Below are positions 52,214 through 61,211 of a stretch of 64,000 bases of DNA, piece by piece. Numbering within the stretch: the first letter of the stretch is position 1; every line of letters starts with the position of its first letter. The translations under genes and the position numbers were made by a program. This DNA is from Sinimarinibacterium arenosum (GTDB lineage Bacteria; Pseudomonadota; Gammaproteobacteria; Nevskiales; Nevskiaceae), in the NCBI RefSeq assembly GCF_005047655.1, contig NZ_SUKF01000001.1, forward strand, positions 236,745 to 300,744, given 5' to 3'. Under the pieces are notes generated by a model. It searched no databases, had not been told where the DNA came from, and saw nothing but the letters and a program-made list of their open reading frames with translations.

Positions 52214-53938
52214 TTATGGCGCGTACAGCGCCTCGACCGGAACGCACAACGACGGCGAGCGCCCTTCTTCCTGCTGGGCCATCACCTCGGCCAGTACGAT
52301 GCCGGCATCCGGCAGCGGCGGTTGCGTCAGTGCCGCCAAGGGATCGTCGACCGGGCGGGTGAAGGTCCAGCACGGTTCGCTGATCTGCACCTGATGCAGG
52401 TCGGCCAGCAGCGCGCCCACGATGAAGCGCTCGTTGCCGAAGTGGCTGGCAAGAAAGGCTTGTTGCGCGTCCGGCAGCTGTTCGCGTGCGTCCCAGACGG
52501 CGTGGGGCACCTCTACAGCGCCGCGGTAGTAGCGCGGGTACAGGTCGAGTCCGCGTGCACGGCGTTCCTGGCGCAGACCATCGGTCGAGTGCAGCACCAG
52601 ATCGAGCGGATCGCCGTTGATGTTAACGCGCAAGGTTGTCGGCGAGCAGTACGGATTGAAGCCGGTCAGCGTTGCGGGGTAGCCGTCGATACTGCCTTGG
52701 TAGACGAAGTCTTCCGCAGCGACGCGGGTGCGGGTATCCAGCGGCAGCGCACGACCTTGCAGAGGTTCGCCAGTGAGCACGAAATGCCATGCGTCAGAAC
52801 CGGTTTCGGCCTGGTCCTTCTGCCAGTAGCCCGTGTTGCCGGACGCGTCCTGGCCTTCGATGCGCATGAGCCGGTGCTCGGTGCCCGGACTGAGTTTGCG
52901 CAGGCTGATGCGGTCGGTGATGGTGCCGGGCACACGCGGATGATGAATCCAGTCCGGCCCGGGCAACTGGATCAACGGAGATTCAACGCCGTCCTGATCG
53001 CGCCAGGAATAGTCGAGAAATACGCTGTTGGCGCCGGAGACGTCGAACTCGTGGAGTCGTGTATAGATTTCTCCGTCCGCCGTCACCACCATCACGGTCG
53101 AGCCGCTGCCAGACAGTCCGGCCAGTGCAACCGTTCCGCGCTCCGGCGGGCACACCTCGCGGCTGTCGTCGACCGGCAACCATGGATCAAGGTAGGTGAT
53201 GTGGCGGCCATCGCCGCGCAGCAGATAGACCGTGAGAATGCCCCAGGGCTTCTGCTGCCGGCCGCCGCCGTCGATGAAGTACTGGTCGACTCCGGAATGC
53301 AGTTCGGACGCGGCCCAGTCGCGTACATCGCCGGGGATGCTTGCGCCAAGGTCAGTCCAGAAGAACGGCCCCCAGCGGCGCGTCCACGGACTGATGCCGA
53401 TGTCGGCTTGTCCGATATCGAGGGTGTAGACATCGCGTTGTGCATTCAGCGCGAGCAGAACATATCCGTCGGCGGAAATTTCACTGACCTGGCCGTCAAG
53501 ACAGCGCGGCATCAGCAGCGCGCGCCACGGCGCATCGATTCCGGTGACTTCGAGGTTCGGCTTCAGATAGATGCGGCCGTCGCGGATGGCGAAGTAGTAG
53601 TCCACGGTATAGGTCTCGGTGCGGCCGCGCAGAGCTATCCGCTGCGGCAACGTTGCCGCAACCGCTTCGCTCGCCAGCTCACCGTCGGTGGTGACGTTGT
53701 AATTCCCCAGGTCGACAGGCGGCGCAACGATCAGTCCGGTGCTGCCGAGATAGTCTTCGGGACAGGTAATGTCCGGCAAGCTGCGAATGCCGGGGAAACG
53801 GTTGAACACCGTCGACGTACTCGGCGCCGGACCATCGGGATTCGCAGCGCTTGGTGGTGCTACATCGCTACTGCTGCCGCAGGCAGACAACATCCCTGCC
53901 GCAGCCAGGGCCACCCCTGCCCACGTTGATCGATCCAC
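52214..53938 (-). CDS. Large lipoprotein of unknown family, paralogue of the gene at 41028-42659
   Basis: The 574-residue protein starts at GTG 53938 behind GGAGGAG and carries a lipobox (GMLSAC). It shares an ordered set of blocks with the 41028-42659 product: RRWGPFFWTDLG, ITYLDPWLPVDDSREVC, SGSGSTVMVVTADGEIYTRL, GNTGYWQKDQAE, NPYCSPTTLRVN and LDLVLHSTDGLRQERRARGL. Identity looks moderate, so the duplication is old or the copies arrived separately. Unlike its paralogue it has no adjacent membrane-protein partner, and it has a longer C-terminal tail. The family and role are unknown to me. Confidence 0.8.
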   Translation of the reverse strand: MDRSTWAGVALAAAGMLSACGSSSDVAPPSAANPDGPAPSTSTVFNRFPGIRSLPDITCPEDYLGSTGLIVAPPVDLGNYNVTTDGELASEAVAATLPQRIALRGRTETYTVDYYFAIRDGRIYLKPNLEVTGIDAPWRALLMPRCLDGQVSEISADGYVLLALNAQRDVYTLDIGQADIGISPWTRRWGPFFWTDLGASIPGDVRDWAASELHSGVDQYFIDGGGRQQKPWGILTVYLLRGDGRHITYLDPWLPVDDSREVCPPERGTVALAGLSGSGSTVMVVTADGEIYTRLHEFDVSGANSVFLDYSWRDQDGVESPLIQLPGPDWIHHPRVPGTITDRISLRKLSPGTEHRLMRIEGQDASGNTGYWQKDQAETGSDAWHFVLTGEPLQGRALPLDTRTRVAAEDFVYQGSIDGYPATLTGFNPYCSPTTLRVNINGDPLDLVLHSTDGLRQERRARGLDLYPRYYRGAVEVPHAVWDAREQLPDAQQAFLASHFGNERFIVGALLADLHQVQISEPCWTFTRPVDDPLAALTQPPLPDAGIVLAEVMAQQEEGRSPSLCVPVEALYAP

Positions 53939-53970
53939 GCGGCACTCCTCCGACTTTTGTTATGCCGCGC

Positions 53971-53976
53971 AGTATA
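53971..53976 (-). promoter_or_regulatory. Possible -10 box for the lipoprotein gene
   Basis: On the minus strand the sequence reads TATACT, one mismatch from the consensus -10, 32 bases before the GTG start and ahead of GGAGGAG. No good -35 hexamer is visible at the proper distance. Confidence 0.35.
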
Positions 53977-54027
53977 GTCAGGCGCTGCGCGACCAGTCGT
54001 GAGTGCGGAAGAAGCCGCGAGTCTGCG

Positions 54028-54174
54028 TCAGCGCTTGGCTGCAGCCGCCTCGTCTTCGCGAATCTTTCGACGGACGAAACCGTTGATATAGAAGCCCATG
54101 ACGATGACGAATGCGATGACGCCTGCGCTCATCAATCCGACGTCGGACGTGAACAGGTCGTGTACCAGTTTCAT
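54028..54174 (-). CDS. DUF3149-family small membrane protein
   Basis: The 48-residue protein starts at ATG 54174 behind AGGAGGGTG, the strongest ribosome-binding site in this area. It reads MKLVHDLFTSDVGLMSAGVI, a single transmembrane helix, then FYINGFVRRKIREDE. The LFTSDVGLMS opening and basic cytoplasmic tail match DUF3149, a short family with no known function. A longer open frame reading upstream to 54402 is only the antisense of the wax-ester synthase tail and is not used. Confidence 0.78.
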   Translation of the reverse strand: MKLVHDLFTSDVGLMSAGVIAFVIVMGFYINGFVRRKIREDEAAAAKR

Positions 54175-54292
54175 GACACCCTCCTTGGCTGTGCGGCCGC
54201 AATCATCTGAGCACATTTCGCTGCAGCAATCACCGGCGAGCACCGTCGGCGCGCCTGAGCAATGATCTGCATCAACCGCGACGGCATAACGC

Positions 54293-55771
54293 TCAGCGGG
54301 CGCTGTGGCCGGTCCCGCGGGGTGCTGTCTTGGTCGCCTTCTTGGCTTTCTTTGCCGGTGCCGACTTGCGTGCCGCTTTCTTGGTCGCCGCCGGGGGGGC
54401 AATGCCGACGGCCTGCTCCAGCTCGGTCAGGGCGTCGCTGGTATAGACCGCCAGGCGTTGCAGTCGCGGGATGGCATCACGACATCCCAGGAAGCCGACC
54501 GCAACCTTGTCGGCGTATCCAACCAGGGTGATGTTGAGCGCATAGCCATCGAACAGGAATGACACCGGATACATCGCTTCGAGTTCGGCGCCCATCAGGT
54601 ACATCGGTTTCTTCGACAGGACGACGTTCGACAGCACGAAGTTGAAGATCGGCGGCAGCTTCGGCAATGCGCCGGTCATCTGCCCGAGGATCAGCGGCGA
54701 CATGCCGATCAAGGCGAACTGCGACAGCGCGATCGGCGACATCTCCGAGAGCTCTTCCTTGGCGCGCACGCTGATGCGATGAATGCGTGCAAGGCGCTCG
54801 GCGGGATCGGCCATTTCGGTGCCGAGCGCACAGACGAATCCGGCGACGGCATTGCCGGCCTTGCCGTCGGGCCGGGCCAGACCCATCGGCACCGAAGCCA
54901 GCAGCGAGCGCTCAGGCAGTGCGCCGTGCTCGAGCAGATAGCGACGAATCGCACCGCCGCAGATGGCCATCAGCACGTCATTGGTCGAGGTGCGGGCCTT
55001 TTCACCGATCGCCTTGATTCTGGACAGATCGAGGATCTGCGTGCCCAGGCGCCGCTGCTGCGTGATCGGAACATTGAACAGGCTGCGTGGTGTGGTCAAT
55101 GCGGCGCGCGTCTGCGCGTCCTCGCCTTTGCTCATCTTCACCAGCGCGCGCGCCAGGTCCGGTAGCGAGCGGACCTGCTCGCCGGCGAGCTTGACCGGCT
55201 GCTTGAGTCGATTCAGAAACGCCTGCTTCTTGCTTGTCGCTGCGTGTTCTGGCGGCTTGGCGGCGAGCACCCACGGACCTTCGGCGCTGGTCTCGTTGGG
55301 GTCATGCGACAGCCAGCGCTGCACCATGCGCATCGCGCCCATGCCGTCGATTGCGCAGTGGTGAGCCTTGAAGTAGATCGCAAAGCGATGGTTCTCCAAA
55401 CCTTCGATGATGTGGCACTCCCACAGCGGGCGCGACAGATCGAGCGGATGCGAATGCAGGCGTGCGACCAGGATGCCCAGCTCACGTTCGCCGCCGGGAA
55501 ACGGCAGCGCGGAGTGACGCAGGTGGTAGTCCATGTCGACTTCGGTCTCGACCCAGGCCGGCGCAAGCCCTGACAAGCGCGTGTGCGCGAGCTTGCAGTC
55601 GAACGGCTTGGGCATGAACGGATGTTCGCGCATCTGCGCCAGCAACCGCTGCAGAAAGTCGCGAGGCGCATGTTCCGGCAGCTTGAATGTCATCATTGCG
55701 CCGACATGCATCGGCGTATTGATCGACTCCATGCGCAGAAATGCCGCGTCGATCGGACTCAGGTAATTCAT
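54293..55771 (-). CDS. Wax ester synthase/diacylglycerol acyltransferase (WS/DGAT)
   Basis: From ATG 55771 (GGAGGAG upstream) the protein has 492 residues. The active site is HHCAIDG (137-143) and the N-terminus has the expected LSPIDAAFLRMESINTPMHV. The second-domain block NVPITQQRRLGTQILDLSRI and the SNVVLSKKPMYLMGAELEAM region follow. It esterifies fatty alcohols or diacylglycerol with acyl-CoA to make storage wax esters or triacylglycerol at the inner membrane. The last 30 residues are a Lys/Ala-rich tail (KKAARKSAPAKKAKKATKTA) not needed by the family. It diverges from the DUF1302 genes. Confidence 0.93.
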   Translation of the reverse strand: MNYLSPIDAAFLRMESINTPMHVGAMMTFKLPEHAPRDFLQRLLAQMREHPFMPKPFDCKLAHTRLSGLAPAWVETEVDMDYHLRHSALPFPGGERELGILVARLHSHPLDLSRPLWECHIIEGLENHRFAIYFKAHHCAIDGMGAMRMVQRWLSHDPNETSAEGPWVLAAKPPEHAATSKKQAFLNRLKQPVKLAGEQVRSLPDLARALVKMSKGEDAQTRAALTTPRSLFNVPITQQRRLGTQILDLSRIKAIGEKARTSTNDVLMAICGGAIRRYLLEHGALPERSLLASVPMGLARPDGKAGNAVAGFVCALGTEMADPAERLARIHRISVRAKEELSEMSPIALSQFALIGMSPLILGQMTGALPKLPPIFNFVLSNVVLSKKPMYLMGAELEAMYPVSFLFDGYALNITLVGYADKVAVGFLGCRDAIPRLQRLAVYTSDALTELEQAVGIAPPAATKKAARKSAPAKKAKKATKTAPRGTGHSAR

Positions 55772-56023
55772 TTTATTTTGTCTCCTCCCACAGGTGATTT
55801 TCCCTGCGTCTGTGCGCATACGTTGCCCGAAAACCCAGGGCATCGCCACAGTGCCGTGCGGGACCAGAGTTGGCGTCACCCCACCGGAGTAGGAAAGGGC
55901 TTACTGCATGAGGCGACGATTGGGCAGTGTTTGCGGCAGCAGTTTCGTCAATTCGGGTGATGCCCGAGCATGTACCTCTTCTTAACATCCCAAGCAGAAC
56001 ACCCCCAACGATGAGGAGACGCG

Positions 56024-57976
56024 ATGGCTGCCCTCAGCCAGACTCGCGAAAGGATGCTTGTGGCTTGCAATCAAGGCTTGATCCGGAGAGCGTCCGTGGC
56101 GGCTGTGTTGGCGCTGCTGGCGTCGGGCAGCGCGCATGCGGGATCGTTCGACCTGTTCGGGCTCGACGGGTCGTATCAAGTGCAGGCCACCTACGCCTAC
56201 GCGGTGCGCACCGAAAAGCCGCATAGCGGCATCATCGATACGCCGCCCAGCGACGAGATTCCGATTCCGGACTACATAAAGTTCAACGAGTCCAACAACT
56301 ACGACGACGGCGATCGCAATTTCAAGCGGGGCGCGGTGGTCAACAACCGCCTGAGCATGATCGGCGAGCTGCAGCTGGAAAAAGACGAGTACGGCATCCT
56401 GGTACGTGGCGATACCTTCTACGATCAGGTCTATCACCGCGCCAATGACAACAACTCGCCAGACACGATCAATCGCACCAACGGCGATCCGCAATATCCG
56501 TTCGAAGGCACTGTCAATGAATTCAGCGATGCCGCGCGCTACTACAGCGGTGGACGTTCGCGGTTGCTCGACGCCTATGCCTACGGGTCGTGGTATCTGG
56601 GTGACAGTTCGGCGCTGAATCTCCGTGTCGGCAGGCACATCGCGGCGTGGGGCGAGAGCCTGTTCTTCTCGGGGGTCGCGCTGGCCCAGTCGCCGGCGGA
56701 TGCCACCAAGGCTTCGGTGCCGGGTGCCGATGTCAAAAGCATTCTGCTGCCGGTCAACCAGATCTCGATGCAGCTGGCGGTCAACGACAAGCTGACCCTG
56801 CTGGGGCAGTACAAGCTCGAGTTCAAACCGGTCGAACTCAATCCGGTCGGTGAATATTTCTCGGTGTCGGATGTGGTCGGTCCCGGCGCGCAGTTCATCT
56901 GGGGGATCGAGAATCCGCTGTATCTGGCCAACTTCTCCGATCTGAACCTGCTGTCGTCTGACGTGCCGGAGGCGGTGCAGCTGGTCGTGGATCTGCTGGC
57001 GCCGGATCTTCCGACGGGTCAGCTGACACAGCTGCTGGGCGATGTGCTCAGCCGCCTCGATCCGCTGTTGCCGGATGTGACCTTGCCGCTGGACGCGATC
57101 AATCAGCCGAATGCACCGCATTACATCAACGTGGTGCGCGAGGCGGACAAGCGGCCCAGCGATTTTGGTCAGTGGGGTCTGGGGCTGAAGTACCGCCTTA
57201 CGTGGGAGACCACGCTGGGTCTGTACCAGCTGCGCTATCACAACACCACGCCGGCGCCGGTGCAGAACTACGGCTACGCCGTGCTGCTGCCGGGTGTCGG
57301 CGGTCTGCCGGATTTGACCACGCAGGCTTTGGGCCTGCAGGTGCCGGTGACCTACAACATCCGCTACTTCGACGGCATCGATCTGAGTGCGCTGAGCTTC
57401 TCGACCACGCTGTTCGGAATGAACATCGGCGGTGAAGCCATCTTCCGCGACGGCGTCGACATTCTGGTCGACGTTGACGGCGGGTTGCTGGGGCCGGTGC
57501 CGACACCGACCCGCGGCCGTGTCACGCAGGGTCTGCTGTCGAGCCTGTACACCACCGGACCCAAGCTGTTCTGGGACGCGTTGACCCTGGTGACCGAGGT
57601 GGGCTATGTCCATGTGCTCGATGTCGATCAGGCCTGCGGCCCCACCAATTGCTCGAAGGACCTGACCTATTCGCGAGATGCGTGGGGTTATTCGATCCTC
57701 GGCCTGATCGATCGCAAGAACGTGTTCAGCGGCTGGGATCTGCAGATTCCGGTGACCTACGCTGCGATTGGCAGCGGTCACTCTTCGCTGATCTCCGGGC
57801 TGGGATCGCTGATGGGGGAAGGCGACCGGCGCACCAGCATCGGCTTCAACTTCACCCGGCTGCAGAGCCTGCAGGTGGGCATCAGCTACAACGTCTTCCT
57901 GGGCAAGCCTGATTTTACCGACCGACCTTACGCGGACCGCGACTACGTGGCATTTACCCTCAAATACAACCTGTAA
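56024..57976 (+). CDS. DUF1302-family outer-membrane protein
   Basis: The 650-residue protein has an N-terminal signal region and a beta-barrel-like body with the DUF1302 blocks: YDDGDRNFKRGAVVNNRLSM (about 89-108), YGILVRGDTFYDQVYH, LRVGRHIAAWGESLFFSGVA (about 201-220) and KSILLPVNQISMQLAVNDKL, then EFKPVELNPVGEYFSVSDVV. It ends in an aromatic-rich DYVAFTLKYNL suited to BAM insertion. The family is thought to carry hydrophobic substrates or polymers across the outer membrane, often near MMPL transporters. GAGGAG precedes the ATG. Confidence 0.87.
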   Translation: MAALSQTRERMLVACNQGLIRRASVAAVLALLASGSAHAGSFDLFGLDGSYQVQATYAYAVRTEKPHSGIIDTPPSDEIPIPDYIKFNESNNYDDGDRNFKRGAVVNNRLSMIGELQLEKDEYGILVRGDTFYDQVYHRANDNNSPDTINRTNGDPQYPFEGTVNEFSDAARYYSGGRSRLLDAYAYGSWYLGDSSALNLRVGRHIAAWGESLFFSGVALAQSPADATKASVPGADVKSILLPVNQISMQLAVNDKLTLLGQYKLEFKPVELNPVGEYFSVSDVVGPGAQFIWGIENPLYLANFSDLNLLSSDVPEAVQLVVDLLAPDLPTGQLTQLLGDVLSRLDPLLPDVTLPLDAINQPNAPHYINVVREADKRPSDFGQWGLGLKYRLTWETTLGLYQLRYHNTTPAPVQNYGYAVLLPGVGGLPDLTTQALGLQVPVTYNIRYFDGIDLSALSFSTTLFGMNIGGEAIFRDGVDILVDVDGGLLGPVPTPTRGRVTQGLLSSLYTTGPKLFWDALTLVTEVGYVHVLDVDQACGPTNCSKDLTYSRDAWGYSILGLIDRKNVFSGWDLQIPVTYAAIGSGHSSLISGLGSLMGEGDRRTSIGFNFTRLQSLQVGISYNVFLGKPDFTDRPYADRDYVAFTLKYNL

Positions 57977-58110
57977 TTTGTTCCGCCCAAGGGGCCGGAA
58001 AGCCATGCCTGAAGCACCCCTAGTCAGTTCGGGTGAGGCTCGCGGTCGCAACTCCCACTACGTTTTCGGATGCGGGATACCGATAACGATAGAGATGGAG
58101 GAGACACACC

Positions 58111-60021
58111 ATGGCGGGCGTGCGGGGGATAGCTTTGAATTGCGGTCGTGCTTTTGGGGGGCGTGCATGGCACGCGCGCGCCGCTGTTGGACTGTCGCTG
58201 ATCGCGGCAACGCCGATCGTTGCGCAGGCAGGTTCGATGGATCTGCCGTTCGATATTGATGCGGACTACAAGGTGACCACGACGTATGCGCTCGCGGTGC
58301 GCACACAGGATCAGGCGCAGGCGCTGATCAATGGGCCAGTTGATCCGTTTCAGTCGGAAGTCTTTCCTCCGGGTGGGGGCGACGTGCGCCTTGTGGGCTT
58401 TTCGCACACCGGCTTACCGACCACGATCAACCTCGACGACGGCGATCGCAACTTCGATCGCTGGGCGCCGATCAACAACCGGCTCAGTGCGTTCTGGCAG
58501 CTGAACCTGCACAAGGACAACTACGGGTTTCTCGCCAGCGGCTCAGGCTTCTATGACTGGGTGTTTCACCAGACCAACGACAATGATTCGCCGGACACGG
58601 TCAACAAGACCACTGGCGATAACAACGAATTCACCGAGGGCGCCAAGTACTACAACGGCGAGCGCTCGCGCATGCTCGAGGCCTATGCCTACGCGGACTT
58701 CTATCTGACCGATTCGATCGCAATGAACGTCCGTCTGGGCAAGCATCTGGTGGCCTGGGGCGAAAGTCTGTTCTTCCCCGGCATCGTCAGTGCGCAGGCG
58801 CCCAATGACGCGACCAAGGCTTTTGTGCCAGGTGCCGAGATCAAGGAGATCCTGCTGCCGGTCAACCAGGTCTCATTCCAGCTGGCCCTGGGCTACAAGC
58901 TGTCGCTGCTGGGCTATTACCAGTTTGATTACCAGCCGACGGAAGTGTTTCCGGTGGGTGATTTCTTCTCGGTGGCGGATGTGGTGGGCCCCGGGGCTGA
59001 ATTCGCGTACGGATCGGGCAATCCGGCCTACGCCGAAGAGTGCCCCGGACTGCTGAGTGTGCCGGGTGTTGCGGACTTCAGCTTCCTGTGTACCTTGGGC
59101 AACGGTGTCGGCGGGACCGTGCTGAACGCGCCGCGGACAATCAACGTACCGCGCGAAGCCGACATCCGTCCGGATAGCGAGGGCCAGTGGGGAGTTGGCT
59201 TGAAGAGCCAGATCACCACGGACACCAGCATCGGTGCCTACTATCTGCGCTATCACAACCACAATCCGACGGTGAACCTGAACTTCGGCTTTGCCGAAAT
59301 CGGCTACATCGGTGATACCCCGGTCACCACCGGCGTGATCAACCAGGCGGTTCCGGTCAGCTACAACATCAAGTATTTCGGCGACATCGAAATGATGGCG
59401 ATGAGCTACTCGACGACCTTGCTGGGTTTGAATGTCGCGGGTGAGTTCATCTATCGCGATGGCGTCGATGTATCTGCGGCCGCGGATATCTCCGGCGTAT
59501 TGAGCCCGGTGTTCACCCGTGCCAATACCTATCAGGCGAATATTTCCAGCCTGTACGTGTCGAATCCGAAGTTTCTCTTCTATGACGAATTCGTCATTGT
59601 CAGCGAAGCCGCGTATCTGTACGTCGACAAGGTTGATCCGATCCCCGAGTTCAACGGGCAGGTTCCGCGTGGCGATGGCACCGAGTTGTTCTACGACCGC
59701 AACGCCTGGGCCTATCAGCTGCTGATGCTGCCCAAGGGCCGCAACGTGCTGCCGGGCTGGGATATCGGTACGCCAATCGCGTTTGCGCACGCCGCCAATG
59801 GATACGCTTCGACCGCCGGAACCTTCGGCGCCCTGTTTGGCGAGGGCGACAAGCGCATCGGGCTGAGCGTGACCGCGCAGTATCTGCAGAATCTGGAATT
59901 GGCCGTGAGCTACAACTGGTTCCTCGGCAATCCGCGCGCCACGATGCGTGACAGTCCGATTCCGACGAACCCGGTCGCAGACCGCGACTACGTCAGTCTG
60001 TCGATCAAATACAACCTGTAA
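58111..60021 (+). CDS. DUF1302-family outer-membrane protein, tandem paralogue
   Basis: The 636-residue protein shares the order of motifs of its neighbour: LDDGDRNFDRWAPINNRLSA, NVRLGKHLVAWGESLFFPGI and KEILLPVNQVSFQLALGYKL, then YQPTEVFPVGDFFSVADVVG, ending DYVSLSIKYNL. Signal processing after IVAQAG fits. GATGGAGGAG precedes the ATG. The two genes are 134 bases apart with no clear terminator, so they may be cotranscribed. Divergence is substantial around residues 310-370, including extra Cys residues here, so the copies may prefer different substrates. Confidence 0.87.
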   Translation: MAGVRGIALNCGRAFGGRAWHARAAVGLSLIAATPIVAQAGSMDLPFDIDADYKVTTTYALAVRTQDQAQALINGPVDPFQSEVFPPGGGDVRLVGFSHTGLPTTINLDDGDRNFDRWAPINNRLSAFWQLNLHKDNYGFLASGSGFYDWVFHQTNDNDSPDTVNKTTGDNNEFTEGAKYYNGERSRMLEAYAYADFYLTDSIAMNVRLGKHLVAWGESLFFPGIVSAQAPNDATKAFVPGAEIKEILLPVNQVSFQLALGYKLSLLGYYQFDYQPTEVFPVGDFFSVADVVGPGAEFAYGSGNPAYAEECPGLLSVPGVADFSFLCTLGNGVGGTVLNAPRTINVPREADIRPDSEGQWGVGLKSQITTDTSIGAYYLRYHNHNPTVNLNFGFAEIGYIGDTPVTTGVINQAVPVSYNIKYFGDIEMMAMSYSTTLLGLNVAGEFIYRDGVDVSAAADISGVLSPVFTRANTYQANISSLYVSNPKFLFYDEFVIVSEAAYLYVDKVDPIPEFNGQVPRGDGTELFYDRNAWAYQLLMLPKGRNVLPGWDIGTPIAFAHAANGYASTAGTFGALFGEGDKRIGLSVTAQYLQNLELAVSYNWFLGNPRATMRDSPIPTNPVADRDYVSLSIKYNL

Positions 60022-60065
60022 GGCCATTCACTCGCCACCCGGCGAACTGCAACGATCCCAAAAGC

Positions 60066-61052
60066 ATGAGCAACCGTTCCACTCCCGAGTCGTTTGATCC
60101 CATGGAGTTCCGCAAGGCGCTCGGGAGCTTTGCCACCGGGGTAACGATCATCACCACGCGCGCGGCGGATGGCACCCCTTTGGGGCTGACCGCCAACAGC
60201 TTCAATTCGGTGTCGCTCGATCCGCCGCTGGTGCTGTGGAGTCTGGCCAACAATGCCGGGAGCTTCGACGCTTTCCGCAGCGCCGAGCATTGGGCGGTGC
60301 ACGTGCTCGGATCGGATCAGGAAGATCTTTCCGGCCGTTTCGCGCGTCGCGGCGAGGACAAGTTTTCGGGACTGGATACCGAGGAGGGTCTCGGCGGCGT
60401 GCCGCTGCTGCGCGGTTGTGCGGCGCGTTTCGAATGCCGGACGGCGTCGCAGTACCAGGGGGGCGATCATCTGATCTTCATCGGCGAAGTCCTGCGTTTC
60501 GCACGCGACGAAGCAGCGCCGCTGGTTTTTCACGGCGGCAAGTATGCCCATGCCACACGCCGCGACCCGCCCGGGCAAAAGCCGCGCAGCGCGCATCTGG
60601 CAGGCAGTTTCGGCGAGGACTTCCTGGGCTATCTGCTGGGGCGTAGTCATTTCCGCTTCTTTGCGCAGATTCGTCCCTTCCTGGAAAAGGAAGGTCTGGA
60701 CGACATGGAGTTCTATGTCCTGTCCACGTTGACACTACGGCCGTTGCTGACGGAAGGCCAGATTGCCGAAGGCATGGCGGGAGTGCTCGACGAGCGGCGG
60801 CTGCGCGCGGTCGATGGTCTGGTCGAACGGGGATTCGCGCGCCGCACTCCGGAGGGTTTTGAATTGACCGACAGTGGTCGCGAAGCCGCGATCCGGTTGA
60901 TTTCAGCGGCCAAGGCGGTCGAGTCCCAAGTACTCGAGCGCCTCGGTACCGCGGATGCGGCCATTCTCAAAACCACGCTGAACCGGCTGCTCGGTGTTGT
61001 CGACGAACGCGGTGCGGATGTGCTCTGGGCAAAGGATACGCAGGTGGGCTAG
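60066..61052 (+). CDS. Flavin reductase with C-terminal MarR-like regulatory domain
   Basis: The 328-residue protein has two parts. Residues 1-165 are a flavin-reductase-like domain (FRKALGSFATGVTIITTRAA, TANSFNSVSLDPPLVLWSLA, HVLGSDQEDLSGRFARRGED, and HGGKYAH). Residues about 205-320 are a MarR-type winged helix (YVLSTLTLRPLLTEGQIAEG, ending RTPEGFELTDSGREAAIRLI). This architecture is that of C1, the reductase of Acinetobacter p-hydroxyphenylacetate hydroxylase, where the C-terminal domain senses the aromatic substrate and raises NADH oxidation. It would supply reduced flavin to a partner monooxygenase, none of which is encoded in this window. Confidence 0.87.
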   Translation: MSNRSTPESFDPMEFRKALGSFATGVTIITTRAADGTPLGLTANSFNSVSLDPPLVLWSLANNAGSFDAFRSAEHWAVHVLGSDQEDLSGRFARRGEDKFSGLDTEEGLGGVPLLRGCAARFECRTASQYQGGDHLIFIGEVLRFARDEAAPLVFHGGKYAHATRRDPPGQKPRSAHLAGSFGEDFLGYLLGRSHFRFFAQIRPFLEKEGLDDMEFYVLSTLTLRPLLTEGQIAEGMAGVLDERRLRAVDGLVERGFARRTPEGFELTDSGREAAIRLISAAKAVESQVLERLGTADAAILKTTLNRLLGVVDERGADVLWAKDTQVG

Positions 61053-61133
61053 GGGGCAGTCCATGGTGCGCACTAACGCGTGCTTGTTCTAAGCGGCAGG
61101 TCTCAAGAAGGGCGTCATTGATCAGATGAGGGC

Positions 61134-61158
61134 AAGCGTGCGCGACTCGCGCACGCTT
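61134..61158 (+). terminator. Strong hairpin after the flavin reductase gene
   Basis: AAGCGTGCGCG-ACT-CGCGCACGCTT is a perfect 11-bp stem with a 3-base loop, followed by ATTTG. It lies 82 bases past the stop and 54 bases before the TonB-receptor gene. The short T-tract makes it a moderate terminator, perhaps acting on both strands. Confidence 0.55.
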
Positions 61159-61211
61159 ATTTGACGCGAGCGCCATCGTAGCGCCGCGCGAGAGATGCTG
61201 GAGAGAGAACA

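Noticed and set aside
54175-54402. N-terminal extension of the DUF3149 frame
   Set aside because: It is antisense to the wax ester synthase C-terminal repeat; ATG 54174 with AGGAGGGTG is clearly the start.
55982-58051. 689-residue minus-strand open frame opposite the first DUF1302 gene
   Set aside because: The plus-strand protein has family motifs and a ribosome-binding site; the minus frame has neither.
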